From the NCBI RefSeq assembly GCF_018100985.1, contig NZ_JAGJEI010000010.1:1-64000 (forward strand): 64,000 nt of DNA. Reading direction: 5' to 3'. Below the pieces are notes generated by a model, which had not been told where the DNA came from, made no database searches, and worked only from the letters and a program-made list of their open reading frames with translations. Made by a program: the position numbers and the translations under genes. Numbering within the stretch: the stretch's first letter is position 1; the number at the start of each line of letters is the position of its first letter. Shown piece by piece: positions 9,839 through 18,290 of this stretch. The stretch comes from Pseudoalteromonas sp. MMG007 (GTDB lineage: Bacteria; Pseudomonadota; Gammaproteobacteria; Enterobacterales; Alteromonadaceae).

Positions 9839-11256
9839 GTAATGACAAAAAGCCTCTAGAGCAACGCTCCTTCGAATCTGTAAGTAGGGCTATTGAATCC
9901 AGAAAAAAAGGCAAGCCATCAGTTTTCAATAAATTATTTAGTGGATGGCTCTCGCCACCAAACACGCAAGACTGGGTAGTTGATGCCCAATGGGAAAAAA
10001 TGCAGCAAGAGCCAGCTAGCGCAAGATTTTTACTTTATTTAATTTGCGTAGCTTTTATAAGCCTTATTGTGTGGGCTGGATTTGCTAATTTAGACGAAGT
10101 TGCTCGTGGTGAAGGGCGAGTTATTCCTTCTAATAAATTACAGCTAATTCAATCTTACGATGGCGGCATGGTAGAAAAAATAAATGTACGTGAAGGTCAA
10201 ATAGTCAGTGAAGGTGACGTACTGATTAAAATCGATCCGACTCGTTTTATTTCTAGCTTTAGAGAAAATCAATCAAAGGTGCAGTCTCTTACAGCTAAAG
10301 TTGCACGCTTAAACGCACTAACTAAAAAAGAAGAACTTATTTTCCCTGAAGGTTTAGCTGAGGACGTACCAGAAGCCGTATTACATGAGCAATCTATATA
10401 CCTAAGTAACCGACGAGAACTTGAACAACAAGTAGCAATTCACAAGCGCCAACTTGAGCAACGTCGACAAGATCATATAGAAGCAAAAGCCGCATTGCAG
10501 CAACATACCAATGCATTAAGACTCACCAATAGAGAGCTTAAAGTAACGCGTCCATTACTTCGTACAGGTGCAGTATCTGATATAGATATTATTAGGTTAG
10601 AGCGAGAAATAGTTGATATTACTGGTGAAATAAACCGAACTAAAGCCGTTATTAATCGAAGTCTGTCGGCAATTAACGAAGCTAAAAATAAGGTTACCGA
10701 AGTTGAGCTTGCGATGATTAATCGCTGGAACAATGAGTTGTCTGAGGCACTTCTTCGCTTAGAGTCGATTAAAGAAACGGAATCTGGTCTTGCCGATAAA
10801 GTTACTCAAACTGAAATTCGCTCGCCAGTTAAAGGCACTGTACAACGTTTATTAGTCAATACAGTTGGCGGTATTTTACAACCTGGCAGTGACGTGATGG
10901 AAATAGTACCACTGGACGACCAATTAGTTGTAGAGGCAAAAATTCCGCCAAAAGACATCGCCTTTTTACGCCCTGGTCAACCCGCAATGATTAAATTTAG
11001 CGCCTATGACTTTGCTGTTTATGGCGGCTTAGAAGCTGAAGTACTGCACATAAGTGCAGATACAATCACAGATGATAGAGAAAACACATTTTATTTAGTG
11101 CAGTTAAAAACCACCAAAAATAACTTTTCGAAAGAACTAACGATAATTCCTGGGATGACCACACAAGTTGACATTATTACCGGTAAAAAAACCGTGCTTG
11201 AGTACCTTTTAAAGCCAGTTCTTCGCGCAACATCGCAAGCAATGACAGAGCGTTAA
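9835..11256 (+). CDS. HlyD-family periplasmic adaptor of type I secretion, LapC-like
   Basis: The protein has 473 residues: a cytoplasmic N-terminus, one membrane segment near residues 62-82, a lipoyl/barrel-sandwich half (GEGRVIPSNKLQLIQS), a long coiled coil at ~140-320, and the second lipoyl half with IRSPVKGTVQRLLVNT. The C-terminal barrel ends in a PGMTTQVDI motif typical of HlyD/PrtE adaptors. It bridges the ABC transporter and the TolC channel. Four bases overlap the upstream ABC gene. Confidence 0.95.
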   Translation: MSNDKKPLEQRSFESVSRAIESRKKGKPSVFNKLFSGWLSPPNTQDWVVDAQWEKMQQEPASARFLLYLICVAFISLIVWAGFANLDEVARGEGRVIPSNKLQLIQSYDGGMVEKINVREGQIVSEGDVLIKIDPTRFISSFRENQSKVQSLTAKVARLNALTKKEELIFPEGLAEDVPEAVLHEQSIYLSNRRELEQQVAIHKRQLEQRRQDHIEAKAALQQHTNALRLTNRELKVTRPLLRTGAVSDIDIIRLEREIVDITGEINRTKAVINRSLSAINEAKNKVTEVELAMINRWNNELSEALLRLESIKETESGLADKVTQTEIRSPVKGTVQRLLVNTVGGILQPGSDVMEIVPLDDQLVVEAKIPPKDIAFLRPGQPAMIKFSAYDFAVYGGLEAEVLHISADTITDDRENTFYLVQLKTTKNNFSKELTIIPGMTTQVDIITGKKTVLEYLLKPVLRATSQAMTER

Positions 11257-11280
11257 AGCATTTATATAAATGGAGAAGTA

Positions 11281-11868
11281 ATGCGTCAAAGTATTTTTAT
11301 TACACAGCCTGAGTTTGAGTCAAAGCACTGGCATACAGCATTTGCGGATTGTGTAATATGCACTAAAGAGCCAAAAAGAGTAACCGCATCCAACGTTATT
11401 TGGATTTTAGCTGGCACACCTAACTGGCTTGAGCTTGTAAAAAAATATTCGCAGCAGCGTTTACTCGTTATAGTTATGACCAACGAGCTTGAAATTAACG
11501 AACTCAGAGCGGCCTTAGAGGCAGGGGCAAGAGGTTATGTAGAGGCCTTAGCAACCAAAGTTATTATTGAACAAGTACTAGAGACTGCCTGCTCAGGAGG
11601 CATATGGCTACCTGGGCAGTTACTGTCAAACCTTGTAGGTGCTTTGTCACAAACACAGTTTAACTACAAACACTCATGCAACCTTGAATTGCTCACAAAG
11701 CGAGAGCGCCAAGTAGTTGATATTGTTGTTACAGGCGCCACCAACAAACAAGCCGCAGAGTCATTAAATATTACAGAGCGAACGATTAAAGAGCATATGG
11801 GCTCTATATTCAATAAACTAAAAGTGCGCGACCGAATTCAATTAATGTTAGTCGTAAAAGGAAGTTGA
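11281..11868 (+). CDS. LuxR-type DNA-binding regulator with degenerate receiver domain
   Basis: The C-terminal ~65 residues are a clear LuxR/NarL helix-turn-helix (LLTKRERQVVDIVV, then NKQAAESLNITERTIKEHMG). The N-terminal ~125 residues fold-match a response-regulator receiver (ALEAGARGYVE), but the phosphoacceptor position falls in VIWILAG, with no Asp, and the N-terminal acidic pair is missing. It should therefore not be phosphorylated in the usual way, like CsgD/VpsT-type regulators. It lies 24 bases after the HlyD gene on the same strand, so it is probably co-transcribed with the exporter. It is a plausible regulator of adhesin or matrix genes, which is inference from position. Confidence 0.85.
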   Translation: MRQSIFITQPEFESKHWHTAFADCVICTKEPKRVTASNVIWILAGTPNWLELVKKYSQQRLLVIVMTNELEINELRAALEAGARGYVEALATKVIIEQVLETACSGGIWLPGQLLSNLVGALSQTQFNYKHSCNLELLTKRERQVVDIVVTGATNKQAAESLNITERTIKEHMGSIFNKLKVRDRIQLMLVVKGS

Positions 11869-11871
11869 CCT

Positions 11872-13833
11872 TTACGACTCTTTAATAATCCCATCAAAGC
11901 CAAGATTCACAAGTGTGTCTAAATCATCTTGGCTAGTAACCCCCTGAGCCACCACCTTAATACCAATAGAATGTGCGAGTGTACATACGCCACGTAAAAA
12001 GGTTTGATTATCTTGGCTGTAACTAATGTTGTGACCATACACACTATCAATTTTAATCATTTCTAAGCCAAATTCTTGTATTTTATTAATTTTAGTAAAC
12101 TCAGGGCCAACCCGTTTTAAAGCAACTTTTGCCCCCATGCATCTAACTTGCTCACAAAAATCTTTAAATATTTCGATTTCGCTAACAGCAATACTTTCAC
12201 GTATATCAAAACAAATCTTTGAAGCTAGTTCAGGAAATGCCGATAAGTAAGTCAATATAGAAGCGATTGCCGTATCATCTAATAAAGTTTGCGCAGAGAG
12301 CTCAACCGAAATAAGCTCACCTGGCGGCTCAACATTGTATTCGTTAACTAGCTGTTTAATTAAGCCCCAATCTAGTCGCGCTAATAATTTTAAACGGTTA
12401 GCCCATTGGTAATAATAGCTTGCACGATACAGCTGCCCGCCAAGCTCTAAACTCAACCCTAACTGGTTTTGCATTAACTGACCTGTAAAACTCATTACCG
12501 GGAAAGTGTTTATTTCGAGTGTTTGGTTATCTAAAGCAGACTCAATTGCACTTTGCCAACTTGTGGCGTCGTCAAATAGCTCACTTTTTTGTTTACTGTC
12601 AGCCTCTTTAGCACGCACTGCAACTTGCTTCGTATTGCCTGATTTTAATAATTCGTCAACGCGTTTTAATACATCAAACCTCGAGTCCTCTTTTAGTATG
12701 TATGTACAGCTGTGAGGTATTGCTAAGTTAACGCTTTTATACTCTTCAATAAAAGCTTGGTGCAAAGTTTTAATTCGTTCACTCAGTAGTTCTATATCGT
12801 CTGTATCGCTAAATAAAACGGTAAAGTCACTGTGAGAGATACGCGCAATGTAATTTTCAGAAAAGTGCTCTTGGTTTAACTCTAAAAATCCAATTAACAT
12901 ATCCGAAAAACGGCGTAAAAAATTAACCATTTCGACCCGGCTAATTTGCTCACTTATTTGATCTAAGTTTACGATTCTAAATAAAAACAAAGCCCCATGC
13001 GCATGATCTTTCGACTTTTGTAAATGCGCTTCAAGTGTGGCGCCAAAATATTCACGATTAGCCAAACCGGTTAATTCATCATGCTGCGACTTAAATCTTA
13101 ACTCCTCTAATCGCTTACTATCTTCTTTTATAATACGACTAAAACGAGTAGATAACTGGTTCATTGATTGTACTAATCGAGCAAATTCAAATGTGCGCGG
13201 CACCTTTGACTTAATAAAGCGTTTTTCTCCGAATGCATTTGCCTGATAAACCACATCATCCAACGGTTTTAAAATCCTACTTAAAAAGTAAGCACTAACT
13301 ATACAAGCAAAAAAAGCGACTATTAAAAAGCTAAAAAACAGCTTAAGAGCACTTTCCCATAAGGCTTGCTCTGCGTATTGGCTATGGCTTTCTATAAACA
13401 ACGTACCAAATTGTTGCCATCCATTATTTACTTGCCCTACCCCGGGCTGTACATCTAAACCATACATTGCCCTAAACCAGTTTGGTACAGACGCTTCGAG
13501 CTCATCAGTAAAAGTGCGTTTAATTATTACCTCGCCATTAGGGTCTTGAAGCTCAATACGTTTATAGTGCCCTGTATCAAACGTGGCAGATACCAATAAC
13601 TCAAGCTCAACTGGGTCTTTATCTAATTGGCTAATCATTAATGCAAGTGAGCTTGCGTTATCTACATTTTTTAAATACAACTGAGTAGAAAAGTAACTTT
13701 TGGCCGAATTGGTGCTAATTAAAACACTGCTAACAAACCCAACAAAAATAACAATCAGCAATGCAATCCAAAGCTCTTGTCTAAGCGTTATTTTGCGCTT
13801 TTTAAAATAGTTAGATAAGGAAAATGATGCCAT
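11872..13833 (-). CDS. lapD: LapD-like c-di-GMP receptor (degenerate GGDEF-EAL, HAMP)
   Basis: This inner-membrane signalling protein has TM1 at ~22-42, a periplasmic domain at ~43-163 with a GW loop (NNGWQQ), TM2 at ~165-187, a HAMP region, a GGDEF-like domain from ~253 and an EAL-like domain from ~440. The GGDEF signature is SHSDF and the EAL triplet position reads LEL, so both activities are expected to be lost. This is the LapD pattern, in which c-di-GMP is bound by the dead EAL domain and the periplasmic domain captures LapG. I chose ATG at 13833: it overlaps the lapG stop by one base and has AAGGAG ten bases upstream. A GTG six bases earlier is possible but sits too close to that site. 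Residue numbers count from the GTG. Confidence 0.92.
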   Translation of the reverse strand: MASFSLSNYFKKRKITLRQELWIALLIVIFVGFVSSVLISTNSAKSYFSTQLYLKNVDNASSLALMISQLDKDPVELELLVSATFDTGHYKRIELQDPNGEVIIKRTFTDELEASVPNWFRAMYGLDVQPGVGQVNNGWQQFGTLFIESHSQYAEQALWESALKLFFSFLIVAFFACIVSAYFLSRILKPLDDVVYQANAFGEKRFIKSKVPRTFEFARLVQSMNQLSTRFSRIIKEDSKRLEELRFKSQHDELTGLANREYFGATLEAHLQKSKDHAHGALFLFRIVNLDQISEQISRVEMVNFLRRFSDMLIGFLELNQEHFSENYIARISHSDFTVLFSDTDDIELLSERIKTLHQAFIEEYKSVNLAIPHSCTYILKEDSRFDVLKRVDELLKSGNTKQVAVRAKEADSKQKSELFDDATSWQSAIESALDNQTLEINTFPVMSFTGQLMQNQLGLSLELGGQLYRASYYYQWANRLKLLARLDWGLIKQLVNEYNVEPPGELISVELSAQTLLDDTAIASILTYLSAFPELASKICFDIRESIAVSEIEIFKDFCEQVRCMGAKVALKRVGPEFTKINKIQEFGLEMIKIDSVYGHNISYSQDNQTFLRGVCTLAHSIGIKVVAQGVTSQDDLDTLVNLGFDGIIKES

Positions 13834-14540
13834 TACCACAAAACTCCTTCATTGGTTGTCTGCTCCAAAATTTTACGCCAGCGAGAAAGCCTTGCTGTTG
13901 GGCTAGCGACACTTTTGGTTGAATTATTAGCCCATAAACCTTGGCTGTTAAAGCTAAAAACAGGGCTTAAATCTACACGTTTTGCAGCAGGTAAAACCTT
14001 TGTAATTAAACTGTCTAAAATAAGTGGTTGAGCGTTCGGTGTCGCAAAATAGCCAAGTACCATGTGTGCTTGTGTTTTATTGGAGCCCGCTAGCTTTGCT
14101 TTTACGTAAATGAGCCTCAACTTATCGTCGCTTACACCTAATGCTCTTAGACTAATGTATTTTGCAATTGCGTAATCTTCGCAATCCCCTAAGCCGCGTC
14201 CTAGTGTTTCAAGCGGTGTGGCCCAATAGTCATTTTGTTTCCAAAGTAAAATATCGGTTTGATAACGTAGGTTGCGGGCAAAAAAATCGTTTACTATCAG
14301 TATTTGTTGTTGTTCTGGTTTATTTTGTGTTTGCACCAACATGCTTTGCCAGCTTCGGGCAACAGCTACACGTGCTGGACCATATTTTTTCCCCATAAGC
14401 TCAATAAACGTATTAAATTGAATGTTTAATCGGCTTGCAAACACACCGCTTGAAAGTAAAAAAAACAGCAGTAAGTAGCGCGAATTATTTTTGCACCAAA
14501 AAAGTAGTTTACCGTTGCAGAGGATAGGCCTAAGAGTCAT
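13833..14540 (-). CDS. lapG: LapG-like periplasmic cysteine protease (transglutaminase-like, BTLCP)
   Basis: The protein has 235 residues with an N-terminal hydrophobic signal segment (~21-36). The catalytic triad of the LapG/BTLCP family is visible: Cys120 in GLGDCEDYA, His159 in QAHMVLGY and Asp176 in LILDSL. LapG cleaves the retention module of LapA-type adhesins when c-di-GMP is low and is sequestered by LapD when it is high. Coupling to lapD (one-base overlap) and a TAAG site in the adhesin 9 kb away complete the circuit. Confidence 0.93.
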   Translation of the reverse strand: MTLRPILCNGKLLFWCKNNSRYLLLFFLLSSGVFASRLNIQFNTFIELMGKKYGPARVAVARSWQSMLVQTQNKPEQQQILIVNDFFARNLRYQTDILLWKQNDYWATPLETLGRGLGDCEDYAIAKYISLRALGVSDDKLRLIYVKAKLAGSNKTQAHMVLGYFATPNAQPLILDSLITKVLPAAKRVDLSPVFSFNSQGLWANNSTKSVASPTARLSRWRKILEQTTNEGVLW

Positions 14541-14679
14541 TCACAGGCCAAAGGATAAAAAATTAGAAACATACACTAAGCGCTACACTACTTGTTTAAA
14601 TATTATTCGTAACAACAGCATAGCACTCAATATAAGAGGATGAGATATTTTGTAGGAGTTTTTTAATAGCAGTCGTGAT

Positions 14680-15138
14680 TTAGTAGTAAGTTACTTTTTT
14701 AACTTCACGGGGTTTTACCTCGCCAATATATAAATCGTGTACACGCTTCATATTTAGCTCAAGCTCTGTAATGTAGGTATCATCTACAGCATAAGTTTTA
14801 ATTATTTGTGCGCCTTTAATAATTCCTTGTACTTGGCTTTGTAAATAATCATCTTGTGCAATTGAACCTGCCACTGTGGTACCAGCGGTAATTTTTTGCC
14901 CGTACACTTGCTCAGTGAGCTCTCGGTACGCTTCTAGCTTTGATGCCTTAATGGCCATTAGCTGTTTTTGCGATAAATTAGCGCCGCTTTGTAAACTAAT
15001 AGGTGCATAACCCACAGCTTTTAAAACCGGGTAGTTATTTGGCTCTACGTACTTATACTCAACATGTTTATCAAAAATACTACTACAGCCACTTAAGCTT
15101 AAACACCCAAGTGTAATTAATAATGAAATTGCTCGCAT
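14680..15138 (-). CDS. flgP: FlgP-type outer-membrane flagellar lipoprotein (LPP20 family)
   Basis: The protein has 152 residues with a lipoprotein signal ending in the lipobox LSGC at about residues 15-18. The mature part carries the LPP20/FlgP pattern (KQLMAIKASKLEAYRELTEQ, then GIIKGAQIIKTY). In Vibrio, FlgP supports the flagellar basal body at the outer membrane and is encoded next to flgO and flgT. Here flgT is divergent at 140 bp, but no flgO sits beside it. FlgO-like genes lie at 22.8-24.8 kb in a pilus-type cluster. Confidence 0.85.
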   Translation of the reverse strand: MRAISLLITLGCLSLSGCSSIFDKHVEYKYVEPNNYPVLKAVGYAPISLQSGANLSQKQLMAIKASKLEAYRELTEQVYGQKITAGTTVAGSIAQDDYLQSQVQGIIKGAQIIKTYAVDDTYITELELNMKRVHDLYIGEVKPREVKKVTYY

Positions 15139-15278
15139 AGCACATGACCCTTAAAAACTAGTTACAGCAACTTATGCACGTTTAATGCCATTTATAAGTT
15201 AAACAATGCGCTAAAATAACATTGGTACAGTCCTTGCTCTAGTGTCATCATTAACAAAAGTATAATTGGAGTAAGAGT

Positions 15279-16472
15279 ATGAAGTCGTTTTTATCATTGG
15301 CATTTGCAGGCTTAAGTGCAACTGCTTTATTAACGTTTTCGGCTTTTACTCAAGCGCAGTGGTACGAATCTACCGGCCATGCACAAATACAAAATGGCGA
15401 TATAGCAGCAGCTAAATCAGCCGCTATTAAAGATGCTATAACACAAGCTCTTGTGTTTTCAGGTGCTCGTGTAAGCTCAGTGCAAACCTTGGTAGATGGC
15501 GTTTTAATGCAAGACCAGCTAAAAATTAGCAGCCATGGGGAAATTCAAAAAATAGAGTTAGTAAGCGAAGACCGCCACAGCAGTAAATTTGCAATTACCC
15601 TACGTTTAGATATTTTTGCTCAAGCTGAGCAATGCCCACAAAATAGCTTTAATAAATTTATAGCGGTCACTCAAAGCCGCCTTGTACATCGCGAGCATGC
15701 CATGATGGGTCAAATATTTGACGTAAATAAAGCAATTAGTAAAAACATATTTACCGCACTGCAAAAATCAAAAATGAGTGCTATTCCTGTCGCTTATTAC
15801 AATAACGCGATTAATGTAGATAAATACTTTTCACAGCAACATGACTACTCAAATGCTCAACTAGAAGAAATCGCATCCCGAAGTAACGCTCAATACGTAT
15901 TACTTAGCCAAATAACTGATTTATCAACCAGCGATAAACTAAATAACGATTACGCATTTTGGCAAGACGAAACATACCAGCGGGGCTACAACATAGAATT
16001 TGTATTATTTGATGGCACCACGTATGAGCAACTTTGGCAAAATAGCTACCACACTAAAGCAATTTGGCCCTTTGAAAAAACCACGATTGTAGATGTGAAT
16101 TCTGATAGGTTTTGGCAATCACCTTATGGGAAAAGCATAACCGAACTCAATCAGTCAGTAAGTTACGATATTCAAGCAGCTATGGCGTGTTTACCTACTC
16201 AGGGCAAAATTATGCACATGGAAAATAGCAAAATAGTGATTAACCTAGGAAAAGCACACGGGCTCAAAAAAGGCCAGATGCTAAGTATTGCGCACCATAA
16301 CTATTTAACTGATGCACAAGGCAATACCATGCCCCACACTATTACAACACTTAACACTATTCGTGTAGAGCAGCTTTATCAGCAAAGCGCGATTGCAATG
16401 AGCATCGATGACAAACCACTACCTGGTGTACAAATTAATGATGTTGTTGAGATACTCAGCCAAGAGCTTTAA
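15279..16472 (+). CDS. flgT: FlgT-type flagellar H-ring protein
   Basis: This 397-residue secreted protein has a signal peptide (cleavage after about residue 26, TQAQW). The N-terminal domain matches FlgT (WYESTGHAQI, then AAIKDAITQALVFSGA), followed by a middle domain and a C-terminal domain with VINLGKAHGLKKGQ, typical of FlgT_C. In Vibrio, FlgT forms the H ring around the LP ring of the sodium-driven polar flagellum. GGAGTAAG lies before the ATG. Its stop overlaps the convergent oxyR stop by four bases. Confidence 0.88.
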   Translation: MKSFLSLAFAGLSATALLTFSAFTQAQWYESTGHAQIQNGDIAAAKSAAIKDAITQALVFSGARVSSVQTLVDGVLMQDQLKISSHGEIQKIELVSEDRHSSKFAITLRLDIFAQAEQCPQNSFNKFIAVTQSRLVHREHAMMGQIFDVNKAISKNIFTALQKSKMSAIPVAYYNNAINVDKYFSQQHDYSNAQLEEIASRSNAQYVLLSQITDLSTSDKLNNDYAFWQDETYQRGYNIEFVLFDGTTYEQLWQNSYHTKAIWPFEKTTIVDVNSDRFWQSPYGKSITELNQSVSYDIQAAMACLPTQGKIMHMENSKIVINLGKAHGLKKGQMLSIAHHNYLTDAQGNTMPHTITTLNTIRVEQLYQQSAIAMSIDDKPLPGVQINDVVEILSQEL

Positions 16473-17377
16473 TTAAGTTTTTTATTCAATTTAGCTTTCA
16501 AATTTGGGTGCTTAGTTAACCACTCACCTAATTGCTCAACACCCGACAAGTGCGGGTAATGCTTTCTACATGCAAACACTACATTGCGTTGCTGATTAGG
16601 AAATATAGGCAAATAATCAATACCTATGCGCTGTGTACACGCAAGTTTAGGTACAAATGTAATACCATCATCCATAGCCACCAGCGCGAGTAAAGTTTCA
16701 AGGCTATTGCCCTGATATTGATTAGATACATCAACCCCAGCTGAAAAACAAAACTTTTGGGCTTGATCTTTAAAGCAATGGCCATCACTTAACATTAGTA
16801 GGCTGTAATTTTGTAGATCACTTAGAGCCACTTTTTTATGTTTAGATAACGCATTATCGTGAGAAACAGCAACTAAAAAATCTTCCTTATACAAATTAAT
16901 CGTATGGTAATTTTTAAGTTCCGGTACGTCGGCCAGTATTGCAAAGTCGAGTTCGCCGTTATCAAGTGCTTCTAAAATTGTTGCCGTTTGCATTTCAATA
17001 AACGCAAATTGGCTGTCTTTAAAGGCTTCCTTCATTGAAGTAAGTAAAGCTGGCAGCAGGTATGGAGCAATGGTCGGAATAATACCGATAGTAATTTTGC
17101 CCTGTAGAGGCTCATTAGAGGTTGCAGCAAGCTCCTTTAGGATTTGTGTTTGCTCTAAAATAGTTTCTATTTGTGTCAACAAACGTTCACCTTTAGCTGT
17201 TAACGTTACTTGCTTTGTTGAACGGTCAAACAATACCACACCTAGCTCCTGCTCAAGTTTTTTAACTTGTCCGCTTAATGTAGGTTGGCTTACAAAACAT
17301 GCATCTGCCGCTTTGCGAAAATGCTTGTAGTGCGCTATTGCTTTAACGTATTCAAAATCTTTTAAGTTCATATTCAT
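16469..17377 (-). CDS. oxyR: Hydrogen-peroxide sensor OxyR (LysR family)
   Basis: This LysR-type regulator has an N-terminal winged helix (FRKAADACFVSQPTLSGQVK). The OxyR redox pair is in LSDGHCFKDQAQKFCF (Cys201 and Cys210). If translation begins at the third codon (ATG at 17371), the cysteines become 199 and 208, as in the E. coli protein. Both starts are within reach of the AGGTG element. It is divergent from a peroxiredoxin-glutaredoxin gene, a classic OxyR target, with a tandem OxyR-like site in the shared promoter region. Confidence 0.95.
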   Translation of the reverse strand: MNMNLKDFEYVKAIAHYKHFRKAADACFVSQPTLSGQVKKLEQELGVVLFDRSTKQVTLTAKGERLLTQIETILEQTQILKELAATSNEPLQGKITIGIIPTIAPYLLPALLTSMKEAFKDSQFAFIEMQTATILEALDNGELDFAILADVPELKNYHTINLYKEDFLVAVSHDNALSKHKKVALSDLQNYSLLMLSDGHCFKDQAQKFCFSAGVDVSNQYQGNSLETLLALVAMDDGITFVPKLACTQRIGIDYLPIFPNQQRNVVFACRKHYPHLSGVEQLGEWLTKHPNLKAKLNKKLN

Positions 17378-17386
17378 CTACACCTG

Positions 17387-17423
17387 ATAGGTTATGCCTA
17401 TTAGTTTAATACAAACAAACGAT
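17387..17423. promoter_or_regulatory. Tandem OxyR-type operator
   Basis: Two ATAG-N7-CTAT elements are separated by seven bases. The first (17387-17401) is exact in all eight outer bases. The second (17409-17423) is ATAC-N7-CGAT with one mismatch per half. This is the spacing OxyR tetramers use. It lies between oxyR and the peroxiredoxin gene and could serve both. Confidence 0.7.
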
Positions 17424-17480
17424 TGGAACTATATTTATTTATTCGCCATAATGGCTCCAACAAATCAAGAGGAACAAACT

Positions 17481-18209
17481 ATGTTAAAGAATATTGAAGG
17501 CCAAACAATCCCAAACGTTACATTTGCAACTCGTCAAAACGACGAATGGAAATCGGTAACTACAGATGAAATTTTTAAAGGTAAAACAGTTGTCGTATTT
17601 TCACTACCAGGTGCATTTACACCAACATGTTCATCAACACATTTACCGCGCTATAACGAGTTAGCTGGCGTACTTAAGCAAAACGGCGTTGACGAAATTG
17701 TATGTTTATCAGTTAACGATACCTTTGTAATGAATGCATGGGCTGAGCATCAAGAAGCGCAAAACATTACATTATTACCAGATGGCAACGGCGAATTTAC
17801 TGACGGCATGGGCATGTTAGTAGACAAAAACGACTTAGGCTTTGGTAAGCGTAGCTGGAGATACTCTATGCTGGTTAAAGATGGCGTGATTGACAAAATG
17901 TTCATCGAACCAGATTTACCAGGTGACCCGTTTGAAGTATCTGATGCAGACACAATGCTTGATTACATCAACCCTAAACAAGCAAAACCGGAGCCTGTGA
18001 CAGTATTTACTAAACCTGGTTGCCCATTCTGTAAAAAAGCAAAAGAGCTTCTTACTGAAAAAGGCTACGCATTTGAAGAAGTTGTAATGGGTGCAGGCGC
18101 AACATTAACTAGCCTTAAAGCAATCACTGGCCGTGATACTGTTCCACAAATATTTATTGGTGGTCAACACATTGGCGGCTCAGACGATTTAGAAAAATTC
18201 TTTGCTTAA
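17481..18209 (+). CDS. Hybrid peroxiredoxin-glutaredoxin (Prx5-Grx fusion)
   Basis: Residues ~1-165 are a Prx5-type peroxiredoxin with peroxidatic Cys in [14 protein letters not shown]. Residues ~170-242 are a glutaredoxin with the CPFC active site in [10 protein letters not shown] and the TVPQIF cis-Pro motif. The fusion reduces peroxides using glutathione through its own Grx domain. I start it at ATG 17481 because AGAGGAA lies 7 bases upstream and the protein then begins at the normal Prx start. An upstream in-frame ATG at 17394 would put 29 unrelated residues inside the OxyR operator. Confidence 0.95.
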   Translation: MLKNIEGQTIPNVTFATRQNDEWKSVTTDEIFKGKTVVVFSLPGAFTPTCSSTHLPRYNELAGVLKQNGVDEIVCLSVNDTFVMNAWAEHQEAQNITLLPDGNGEFTDGMGMLVDKNDLGFGKRSWRYSMLVKDGVIDKMFIEPDLPGDPFEVSDADTMLDYINPKQAKPEPVTVFTKPGCPFCKKAKELLTEKGYAFEEVVMGAGATLTSLKAITGRDTVPQIFIGGQHIGGSDDLEKFFA

Positions 18210-18247
18210 TTAATAAGTAAATAAAAAAACCTAATAGAAGTAGGTAA

Positions 18248-18273
18248 AAATAGGGGCATACACGCCCCTATTT
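18248..18273 (+). terminator. Hairpin downstream of the peroxiredoxin gene
   Basis: A ten-base-pair stem (AAATAGGGGC/GCCCCTATTT) with a six-base loop is followed by a short T-rich run (TATTAG). It may terminate or attenuate transcription into the next gene. The T tract is weak, so partial read-through is likely. Confidence 0.55.
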
Positions 18274-18290
18274 ATTAGAGGAAAAACGCT

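Noticed and set aside
17394..17480. 29-residue N-terminal extension of the Prx-Grx protein
   Set aside because: It overlaps the OxyR operator, has no family match, and a better ribosome binding site serves ATG 17481.
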